Shown here: one piece after another, positions 43,555 to 51,551 of the stretch
Layout of the letters: each line of letters opens with the position of its first letter
How positions within the stretch are numbered: the stretch's first letter is position 1
DNA from: Termitomyces sp. T153
Taxonomy: Eukaryota > Basidiomycota > Agaricomycetes > Agaricales > Lyophyllaceae
Assembly (NCBI GenBank): GCA_018296165.2
Contig: JACKQL020000205.1
Location: forward strand, 1 to 51,551
Direction of reading: 5' to 3'
DNA: 51,551 nucleotides
Position numbers and translations under genes: made by a program
Notes under the pieces: model-generated
Databases searched by the model: none
What the model saw: the letters and a program-made list of their open reading frames with translations, nothing else
Told to the model about the DNA's origin: nothing

Positions 43555-45138
43555 TCAAGCAGCCTGAGAGCATAAGAAAATGAGTCCAAGAAACTGCTCT
43601 ACCCTCCCTCCTCCCCTGACTCTACCCCCACTATTCTCCCCACCATATCCACCTCCAACTGGGCCACTACTATTGCCAGGACCTTTGGGTGCCCTAGGAG
43701 TGGCTCCCCCATGTCCATTGCCACCTCCTACTATGTCCTGGAATCTGCCATGGTCCTCTGCCAGTGCCCTGCTAGCAAGCACCCCATTTGCCCCACACTC
43801 TGCCCCAACTCTGGTAGGAGATCCCTGGGCATCCTCAACAACCTGTCATGGATGGACACATACACTGCTGACACCTCATCCAGGAGGATTCAATGCTCCC
43901 AGGCCCAATCTACCTGGAATATATCAACATGAGAAAGTGGAGAAGATAGGAGTAACTTATGTAGGATTCCCTGCTGCCCTGAGGCCACCTCGTTGGCGAG
44001 CCACTCCTCCTACCTCCTTGCCACCTCTGCAGCTGCACAAGGCATCTCCGCACACAGTTCCCTCTGGCTCATCCATGCTTTCATCTCCACTGCCTCTACC
44101 CATGCCTGCAACTGCCCCACCTGCACTTAAATGAGCCTGCACCTCCTGGAGTTGGACTAGCCACTTCATGGCTGTCCCCATGGCCAGATCCTAGTTCCTT
44201 TGCACTGCATCCCTGTCCCTCTGTGCTTCATTCCACTCTCTTCACATCACATCCCAGTCCTCCCCAATTCTCTGGACCTCCTCCTTGCAGGTGGCCAGCA
44301 ACTGCTCCAGGCCCTCTACTTGACACCACAGGAAGGCCTCTGCAACCGACTATAGCTCCTCCATGGATGGCCCCACTAAAGCTCTGGAGGTCGGAGAATA
44401 TACCACAGGGCCTGGAGGGCCTACTATTGCCTGCTCCTTCTATGCCTGCTTGCTTGGTCCTTGCCTTCCACTTACCTTTGTCATATGCTATGGGGGCCTC
44501 TTCCCTCTGTCCACCCCGCAGGAGCCCAACCTTCATTGGCAGGTGCCCCGCACTACTCCCACCCTCAGCCCCCTCAATTCTCCCCAACACCTTGCCCTAC
44601 TGGCCCTCCTCCAACTGCACTGCAACTCACACTTAGTTCCAATCTTGCTCTGCAGTGATGCAGATAGCATGCCAACTCAACATAATAGAGCACCTCTTGT
44701 GCCATGAGTGACATAAAAGGCACACTGATGTATCCCACCATAGCCCTGGCATGGGCTCCTCAAAGTCACACTGCTCCTCACATCAGACACAAGATGAACA
44801 CTATGGAAATAGGTTAGCTGGAGAAAAGGTGGAATAGCATAGTCACTCACTAGGGCCACTGCCTGGCACTACTCAAGGGTCAGAAGACCCCTCACCTGCC
44901 CCACAGTCTCTGTGAACTGCTCTAGTGTCACCTCCACCTGAGCCACCCTCGAACCCATGGGAACAGGTTGGACCACTCCTAGACCAAGCCCAGGCCTGGA
45001 ATGCAAGGAGAGGACTGCCCCTGCTGACTGTGCTACACCCCTGCCTGACAAAAGCCCTGAGGGGCCTGCCACAGCCATGAACAGCTCTGTTAGGACCTAG
45101 TCAGTATTCTGAATTGCATGAAACAGAATTGCACTCAT
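43555..45138 (-). pseudogene. Antisense accessory gene of family A (copy in A2)
   Basis: Exon 1 starts at ATG 45138 (MSAILFHAIQNTD) and ends CQAVAL at 44851, with TAG codons in the frame. A 50-nt intron (gtgagt...ccatag, 44850-44801) containing gctaac joins at phase 0 to exon 2, which opens CSSCV and carries six cysteines at relative positions 1, 4, 11, 27, 30 and 37 (44800-44690; the last part is CLLCHSWHKRC). It continues to EAPIAYDK and a second donor (gtaagt, near 44480). Later frames include MKWLVQLQEVQAHLSAGG and Gly-rich GGGNGHGGATPRAPKGPGN to 43555. Same layout as in A1. Unknown function. Confidence 0.6.
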
Positions 45139-45463
45139 GACTACAATACATTGCCTTAATCTAGCAATGATCCTGACACCCCTCAGAGTCCCCAGAGAGA
45201 GACAACTGAGACAATATGGATGGAGACCTGGATGTTGCTGGAAAATAGGCAGAAGACAACATTGCAGAAGTTTAGGAAGTGCAGGGTATATCTGATCCTT
45301 TTTAATGGCTGGGAAAGAACCTCCTGACAAGCAGCAGCCATGCTTTGACTTTGTTCCCCACACTGCTACTACTTACTGTGGTCTGATTAATATTACTTGA
45401 CTCCAATTCCCACACCCCACTGATCTCTGAACTGTGCCCTATGTCTCAAGGGTCTTGACACTG

Positions 45464-45475
45464 AAGAGGGGGTGA
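45464..45475 (+). other. Polypurine tract of A2
   Basis: aagagggggtga abuts the 3' LTR, matching the A1 tract. Confidence 0.7.
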
Positions 45476-46494
45476 TGTCACAATCCACTCCCCAGACCCC
45501 CAACCTCATCCCCAACCTGCCCAAGCCCTTCCCAACACCCCACCAAACCCCCCAACCCTCAACCACCCTCCACACCCACTCTGGGTAACTCTGACACTTC
45601 TCTGGCAAACCCTGATGGTCTCCTGGCCAACTCTGACACCTTCTCCGCAATCCTTGACACTTCCCCTGAGCCCCTGGAACCTTCCCCCACTACTTCTGAC
45701 TCCACCATATGCTTCTGACCCCCTACCCTGGTTCACCTGACCTGCTCCAGAGCATCATGATGACTCTGGAGTGGCCTGTGTTCCCAGCTGATCCCATCAG
45801 AATATCACTGTGGCCTGCCCCTTGATTGTACCCAACACCTGTCAACCCCATGCAGCCCCATTGAGTCCCACTGCCATGCCTGCTGTTCTCTGGAGCTATT
45901 CAGTAGTCAGTATATAAGTTGTAGAGTAACTCCTTGTACTCTAGTCTTGATATTACTTGCATTTACTGGTTTCTTGTGTCTTGTGTTTTGTTCTGTCTCT
46001 GTTTCTATTTTTGGTCTCAAATCTATCTCTTTCTCTGTCTCATCTTGCCTGTCTATATTTTCTTTGTTTCTCTAAGTCCCTTCCATCCCTGACATCAGTA
46101 CAAACTCCATGCATGTGCTATAATCTCCAAACATTCTTATGACAACTCTGGACCTCACTCTTTGCTTGGCCCCGAACCCATCAAGTCTTACTTGATCCTC
46201 CATCAAACTCCAGCTCCACCCTCATCCCTAGCAAAGCCTCTGTCTACTCTGCAATCTAATTATGCACTTAAGAACTTGTTCCTGATGCCTGCCCAAGCCC
46301 AATATTAATACACTTGGTCTTAGACTTCCCTGGACCACTCCAGACTTGCTTGGACTGCTTCCTTTAGCTTCCCCTCACAAGTCTCTCCACTCTGCATCAC
46401 CTCCAAAGTGTTAGATTATAAGTGCAGGACATTGCATCTGCCTAGTAAGGATTTGCCAGTATAGCTGAGTCCCTGTCATCAGCAGAACCTGACA
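45476..46494 (+). repeat. 3' LTR of A2
   Basis: 1019 bp, TGTCACAATCC...AGAACCTGACA, related to the A1 LTRs in inverse orientation. It has no partner, because the 5' end of A2 is missing. Confidence 0.9.
45911..45918 (+). promoter_or_regulatory. TATA-like box in the family A LTR
   Basis: tatataag followed by ttgtagagtaact, conserved in all three family A LTRs; a plausible core promoter on the sense strand. Confidence 0.45.
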
Positions 46495-47409
46495 GAATAG
46501 CTCTCTGTTTAGTTTACTGATACACCGGTCTCAACAATGAGATTGGCAGAGGAAAAAGCCTAGTCAAAGTATATTATAAAACAATATACTTTACAAATAA
46601 AAACAGCTGAAAACTGTAAGCTGGTGAAAAACGTTGAAAACTGTAAACATAAGGCATACCTCAAAGTAAAACCTCCCATGTAAAACCAAGGATGAACCCA
46701 AAAGTCAGTCGACAACAGCTGGGAAGCCGGCCATCAAATTTTGATGGCAGGGGCCAAGAATTGATCTCAGCTAACAATCCGAGTTTCCCCTCAATCCAGG
46801 GCTAGCCCCTCCCTTCTCTGACCAACCAACTTAAACTAAACAGCCCTCAAGTCCACATTGATAAGGATCAGCAGGCAGGAGGAGAAGACAAAGGGGGAGG
46901 AAAAGGGACAGACAAAAGAGCAGCCTAGGCCTCAGCATGATCAAATCCAAATTGCCAATGCCAAAAATAAGTGCATGCCAAGGCCCAACCATGCAGCCCA
47001 GCCCACCAACTGGTTGACCACACTCCTGGAGGATGATGAAAACATGTGGAAAAGCCATGGTCCATGTGCAGACTGAGGGGTATAAAAGGAGAGGATTTTT
47101 GAGCCTATTGGACAAGCAAAGTACTAGCTACAGCTTGGAAATCCCCAGGGAGTGGGTTTTTTAGGCCAATAAACTATTATTTTCTTCAGGCTTAAGATTT
47201 ATTATATTTTGCTTGAGCCTTGTGATCAGACTTGACCCAGTTGAGTTTGTAATCTAAATCAATTAAAAATCTACTTTGTATGACACTTTTAGAGTGAGCT
47301 ACATGAAACAAAGTCCCAAACACCTTTGTGAGTTGGAGTTTTGAGCTAAGTTTGAAAACTAAGCCAATTTTGCTGATTTTGCATCAGTACTTAGATCAAG
47401 TCTATGTAA
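46495..47409. other. Anonymous, CpG-poor sequence; probable transposon remnant
   Basis: About 900 bp with no convincing gene. A purine-rich stretch at 46870-46920 and a TATA-like tataaaagg near 47091 are the only features. The compositional likeness to family A suggests old transposon sequence, perhaps a degraded LTR, but no second copy is present here to define ends. Confidence 0.35.
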
Positions 47410-48769
47410 AAGAGGTAAGTATTTGTATTATGTGTGGCCTCTTCCTCTCTGTGGGTTTCTGGAGCCTCTGCTTCTGTGCAATGTGTACCCCTTCAACCGG
47501 GGGTATCCTCTACCTCTTGTGGTTTGTTGACTTTTGTGGGGGGAGCAATCGGTTTTTTGTTGGTCTGCAAAGTCAGTTGTTCCCACAGTGTCTCCAAGAC
47601 CATTTGGTCAGAAGCCAAGCCAGCCAGGTATTTTTGAGAGAGGACAGTTGAAGGAGTTGTGGTCTGCTGACTTGCAGCCAGTGCATAGGGGCTGCTCACT
47701 TGCTTGCAAGGCGTAGCCTTTCCCAAAGGCAAGAGTTTTGAAGTAGCAGGCTCTCATTTTCTTTCGTAGTAGTCTGTAGTCATCATCGGTGTACCCTGGG
47801 TCCCTGTTAAAGTATATGTTCCAGCATCTGCTTATGCTGATACACTGCTTTATGGGGAGGTATGATGCTCATATGTCCAGGGCCCTGTCCAATGCTTCTT
47901 TGGTCAGGTTATTGGATTGGCCCTCGATGAGTGCCCGGATCTCTGGGGACGCTCGGAAAGCTCTCCTAGCTAATTCTTCTACGAGTCCTTTTGCGCTCTC
48001 TGTATTGTTGTATGTGAGTCCTTGTATGGTCAATATGTATAGTTGTCATGGTGGGTACTAGGGCAAGAAGATTACTGTTGCTCTGGTGAAGCTACTACTT
48101 CCAGGTCTAATAGGTGTTGTGCCTGCTGTTGGTAGGGGTGGGAGTATTGATTGTCATTGTTTGGTGGGAGGTCTTGTTCCAGGAAGATTGCGGCTACACT
48201 CTCGTCATGCTCGACGTACACCAGGTTTTTTACCACCTCTTTTATCATGTCCCCTACTTTTGTTTTCCCTAATTCCATTGGTTCGTATCTCGCGCAGTAG
48301 AGTCGTGCCCAGATCATTGGTTCGGGGATTTCTCCCCACTCCTCCAGGGTCGTAGGGGCTATATTGAAGGAGGGGTCTGCTGCTAAGTATATTTTAGGCC
48401 AGCCGTCTGGCGGGGTTGCTGTTCATCGCAAGCCCTTCCCATTGGTAGTGATGTCATCTTCCGTAGTTTCGAACCACAGTTCTGGGTCGTTGTCATCCGG
48501 GTCCCTTGCCTCCTCATTGGGGGTTTGGGGGGGTGTAGAAACCCTCATCGGGCTATCGTCTCTTTTAGCGTGCTCAGGGGGAGTTTCGGCGTTTCCCTGG
48601 GGTCTCGTAGGGCTCTCCTTTGGGTAATGGGCTGTGTGGAGGGTTGTTTCGACTTTTTCCTTACCGCTTTGGGGTGCATTTTTTCGTCTTTTACCAGGGG
48701 TGTCTGCTTTATCTTTTTGCTCTTTCTCAACTCTGGGTGTGTTGTGGGGGGTCTTCTCTGTCTGTGAAG
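47410..48769 (-). pseudogene. Retroelement ORF with CCHC knuckle, pol absent
   Basis: On the minus strand one frame runs from 48769 to a stop at 48072, broken by a single TGA at 48426-48424. It starts basic and Pro/Lys-rich (TPGKRRKNAPQSGKEKVET), becomes acidic (NEEARDPDDNDPELWFE), then folded-looking: TLEEWGEIPEPMIWARLYCA and VGDMIKEVVKNLVYVEHDES. The coding content resumes in another frame: TYNNTESAKGLVEELARRAF, RALIEGQSNNLTKEALDRAL, and a knuckle CTGCKSADHNSFNC (CX2CX4HX4C, 47685-47644) with a basic tail. This is a Gag or LINE-type first ORF: RNA-binding, followed normally by a polymerase, none of which is present. It is CpG-rich compared with family A, so it is younger or from a less methylated element. 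Confidence 0.6.
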
Positions 48770-49180
48770 CTTAGTGCCGATATGGAAAGGGTGGGGCTTG
48801 GGCAGGGTGACCTCTGGTTGTTTTCCTCCCCTTAACCTGCCTCGCTTTCGCTTTCAGCAGCCTCCTTTTTGGTACCTACCCTAGTCCTCACTTGAAGACT
48901 TGAACTTTGATAGAGACAAAGGTACTCGGTTTGTTGACAAGGTTCATCTTGTGATATAATAAACGCTGAATACTCTAGGCTAGTGTCTCAAGGGATGACT
49001 CGGGGATGCTAGGAGTTGGAATCGTCGTGTGAGGAGTGCAGATACATTATTTTGAAGTTCAATTTATTTGAAGTACAATACCTATCACTTGATGGTATCT
49101 ATACCGTGAGGACACGATTCATATAAAAAAATTCAATGTGACGACTTACTACACCTGATATTACTACACCTGATACGAGA

Positions 49181-49555
49181 ATGTGCAGTCTTGCTGAAAT
49201 CGGACTTCGGATGTCTCTTCTACTGAACCTTCAAATAAAAAACAAAGGACTTAATGACGCTTTCACCTGCAGAAGAATCCAGTATAATGATGCCCCTTTC
49301 CGGCTTCAATCTCTTGTTCTCTATCTTTCTGTTAAGGAGTCCAAGGCTGTTCGCAGCATCTCTTCTGTGTTAAGGTTTCTCTTGTTCACAGCATCTCCAG
49401 TACTTGTCAGGCGCTATATCTCGTTCCAGATTATAACCGTATTGATGAAGAAACAAGGTATGTCAATGGCACATTCTCAGAACGCCTTAGAAGCCAGTAT
49501 AATGCTTTTTCCTAGTTTTCATTCACCTTATAATCTCTTGACGATCTTGTTCTGA
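49181..49555 (+). CDS. Hypothetical frame, inverted copy
   Basis: Inverted paralogue of 28397-27948, 124 codons, MCSLAEIGLRMSLLLNLQIK, ending before the last quarter of its partner. Hydrophobic, no recognised domain; possibly flanking sequence of the next gene. Confidence 0.3.
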   Translation: MCSLAEIGLRMSLLLNLQIKNKGLNDAFTCRRIQYNDAPFRLQSLVLYLSVKESKAVRSISSVLRFLLFTASPVLVRRYISFQIITVLMKKQGMSMAHSQNALEASIMLFPSFHSPYNLLTILF

Positions 49556-49689
49556 GGTTTGTCCTTCTTTTGAGTCTCTTGTTCGACCATCTCTATGACA
49601 TGTCTTCCTCGAGATACAACTGTCTCTTGTGTCATTAAAAACCTTGGAGACACATTGTTCACGGTCGTCATCCTTGAGGTTTAAAAGCC

Positions 49690-50783
49690 ATGGGGTTTAC
49701 CTCCAGATGAGCTCTCATGCTGCATCCAATTTTCAACGACAAGGTATCTGTACAACTTACTATAACCATGAACATCTGTAACAGACTTGAATCTCTCATA
49801 TTTAGCTCGTATCACCAACAATGACTGGACAATTGACTAAGACTCACAAGTCCTCACAACCACAAAAAGCAAAAAATAAGACCGGCTTACTAGATGTTTT
49901 GCGCAAGATATTCGTTGAAAGTGCTATGAAACATCCAACAATCCCTGCCATTCGATTTGAGCGACGCCTTTTCAAACTCTTGGATGCCATGCATGGATTT
50001 ACCGAGCTCAACATCGACCGCATGATCAGCACAAAACGTTGCCTGATCATCCTCAAGTGCTGCTACAACCTCGAATCCCTATCTGTTATCCTCAGGCCGG
50101 ATGAGCCCGGAAACTTAGAAGACTCTGCGCTGGAAACCCAACCACGTGTCTATGCAAACAAGCTCAACACCCTCCATATCTCAACCATATTTCAGCTACC
50201 AGAGGAATTCCTTAATGCAATTTATTGTCCGAGATTACTTTCTCTTACAATGGAACGGGATGCGTCGACAATAGATCTTAATTCCGAAAAGTCGAAAGAT
50301 TATGGCTTCAGAGACCTTGTAGAGCGATCTCATTGTCATCTAGAGTCATTGGTACTGTCGAACATGTTCCCAAAGGCTGATGAGTTGAAGGGATTTCTCA
50401 AGTTGGAGTATACAGACGAACTTCAACAACTTTGGGTTTACGACAACCGGAACATCTTCGATGGTGTTAACCGCCCGGCGTCCATCACAAACTCGGTCCT
50501 GGACGCTTTGATTGTTACCAAGAGAAGTGGCGGATCCAGGGGAGAGACTGTCAATCAATATCAATGCCCGAGACTCAATGACTTGGGATTTTCGCCCTGC
50601 TATTCTAAAGATGGTAAACTATCTACGGTAGTTCAAATGCGATCCGAGTCCCGCTCTTCGTTCATCCTTACTTATTCTTTGGATCCAGCAGTAACGCATA
50701 CAGTGGATCGTAATGAATTCAAAGCTCTCACGCGCAAAAGACGGTGGCTTGTGGTGAGCGAGACAGTAGGAAGGTGGTGGTAG
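49690..50783 (+). pseudogene. F-box-like gene, inverted paralogue, probably broken at 5' end
   Basis: Main exon: a 320-codon frame from ATG 49821 (TGQLTKTHKSSQPQKAKNKT) to stop 50783. The 62-nt intron is conserved (49744-49805). The upstream exon still has PWGLPPDEL but carries one extra base relative to the left arm (gagctctcatgctg against gaacttatactg), which shifts the frame before the splice site. If the F-box exon is needed, this copy is dead; the downstream ATG could still give a shorter protein. The body matches the left copy with scattered substitutions (VERSHCHLESLVLSNMFPKA). Confidence 0.6.
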
Positions 50784-50822
50784 TATATTCATTATTCATG
50801 AAATATTTTAATAGAATCATCC

Positions 50823-51551
50823 TCAGCTTATCTGGACACTTGCTAGCCCTTGTTCTCTCAAGCAACTCAAAGTAGCTATATCAATCTTTTTATGATCCCA
50901 ACCCCAAAAACTCTCTGGAAGCTCAACACGTTTGAGCCCATGAGGATGCTGACTTCCTTTCCACCGTGATGAAATCATACGTGAAAAAACGCCATCGGTG
51001 GTAGCAAAACCCTCAATATTGATTGTGGAAAGATAGGGAAACATTTGAGCGGAGTCATCACTGTCAATGTTCCATGTGAGCCTCTTTGCAACTTCATCCG
51101 TCAGATATTGCATGAAAGTTAGCTTAAATGAGTATATGGAGCGAAAACACTCCAGTTCGAGAAAACTGGCGAGCTCGTAAGGGAGGTGATCACCGCGCAC
51201 CCCCATTCCACAGATTGTCAAGTGACGAAGTGTGCAACCAGAACGATTGATGAGATTCTCAGGACTAGAGCGATCCTCAGGTTGGGGAAATTGGAGGGCA
51301 TTCAAGGATGGAAGAGTGAGGGCATTGAAGAGCTCTGCAGGGTCATCAAGGCTCCGAATTTTCAATGAGCGAAGGCTTTCAACTGTGACAGAGGAAAAGG
51401 CGACATTAATCGGGGAGTGAACATAACAGCCGAAGACAATATCTTCGATCCGCGGGAAACAAGATAGCAATGCCAAACATTCTGCGGTCTGTAGACACAT
51501 CCCTGTGGAAAACCTTCTAAGATTTGGCCATGTCAACGAAAAGATGTTCTC
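50823..51551 (-). CDS. F-box gene copy 2, 3' part (runs off the window)
   Basis: Open minus-strand frame from the window edge to the stop at 50823, over 240 codons, matching 26025-26753 almost exactly (LRRFSTGMCLQTAECLALLS; differences such as GSQHPHG, HKKID and SVQIS). The part that carries the element B insertion site in the other copy lies outside the window, so it is not known whether this copy is whole. It faces the F-box-like gene tail to tail, as in the left arm. Confidence 0.8.
   Translation of the reverse strand, partial: ENIFSLTWPNLRRFSTGMCLQTAECLALLSCFPRIEDIVFGCYVHSPINVAFSSVTVESLRSLKIRSLDDPAELFNALTLPSLNALQFPQPEDRSSPENLINRSGCTLRHLTICGMGVRGDHLPYELASFLELECFRSIYSFKLTFMQYLTDEVAKRLTWNIDSDDSAQMFPYLSTINIEGFATTDGVFSRMISSRWKGSQHPHGLKRVELPESFWGWDHKKIDIATLSCLREQGLASVQIS

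Larger units (their letters stand above)
29297..46494 (+). mobile_element. Family A copy 2 (A2), 5'-truncated, split by element C
   Basis: A2 begins abruptly inside the reverse transcriptase region (ggtgcctcacccctg, equivalent to about 5990 of A1) and lacks a 5' LTR, Gag and protease. It continues to 30213, is interrupted by element C, resumes at 41433 and ends with a 3' LTR at 46494. It is oriented opposite to A1. It retains YLDD but has many stops. Its left end abuts repeat S. Confidence 0.88.
48873..51551 (-). repeat. Inverted duplication, right arm
   Basis: Reverse copy of 26025-29200. It begins with the S repeat (tacctaccctagtcctcactt in reverse), passes through the decayed WFVDK fragment and the F-box-like gene, and runs off the window inside the F-box gene. 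It contains one copy of the 230-bp unit in place of the array in the left arm. Confidence 0.85.

Noticed and set aside
46495..47409. Solo LTR or a small lysine-rich gene near 46858
   Set aside because: No matching second copy, no TG...CA ends I could defend, and the short frame has no recognisable content.
1..51551. tRNA, rRNA or other structured RNA genes
   Set aside because: No tRNA B-box with a matching acceptor stem and no rRNA-like conserved blocks were found by reading; a covariance search could still find small RNAs.

Overview
This window is eukaryotic and almost certainly comes from a mushroom-forming basidiomycete (Agaricomycetes). The evidence is F-box/leucine-rich-repeat type host genes with very short GT-AG introns (49-62 nt), Ty3/gypsy retrotransposons with fungal-type Pol proteins (one family with a C-terminal chromodomain), and CpG loss of the kind left by cytosine methylation. 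I see no bacterial operons, rRNA, tRNA or CRISPR. The species cannot be named from sequence alone. Most of the window is transposable element; the host genes are a few F-box-like genes and fragments, several of them broken.

Layout. 1-11132: family A chromovirus copy A1 on the minus strand (LTRs 121-1095 and 10088-11132), CpG-stripped and full of stops, sitting against a fragment of its own family (19-120). 11133-13005: a 59-bp minisatellite, an (AC)n tract, two copies of a 200-bp repeat and an orphan coding fragment. 13007-14683: a 5'-truncated, frameshifted Pro/Ala/Glu-rich gene. 15357-26753: an F-box gene split by a 9.9-kb Ty3-type element of family B (15792-25695, minus) with a 4-bp target duplication; taking the element out restores one open frame. 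26793-29200: a second F-box-like gene facing the first, a tandem array and a gene fragment. 29297-46494: a 5'-truncated family A copy (A2, plus) into which a complete family C element (30214-41428, plus) inserted with target duplication GCAA. 46495-48769: anonymous sequence plus a CCHC-knuckle retroelement ORF (minus). 48873-51551: an inverted copy of the 26025-29200 block, running off the window end.

How it fits together. Families B and C share Pol architecture and an almost identical primer-binding site, so they are relatives; family A is a separate chromovirus lineage that carries two retropepsin domains in tandem. All three families carry, between integrase and the 3' LTR, a region that reads as a spliced gene on the strand opposite to gag-pol. 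In family C it resolves into five exons joined at phase 0 by introns of 49-61 nt, interrupted only by TGA codons, and one exon opens exactly on a six-cysteine, Zn2Cys6-like cluster. Both family A copies have a 50-nt intron ending directly before a comparable six-cysteine cluster. This antisense accessory gene is the best candidate for an under-described system here. The disablements (CGA to TGA stops, Asp to Asn at catalytic sites) fit CpG deamination of methylated, silenced elements.
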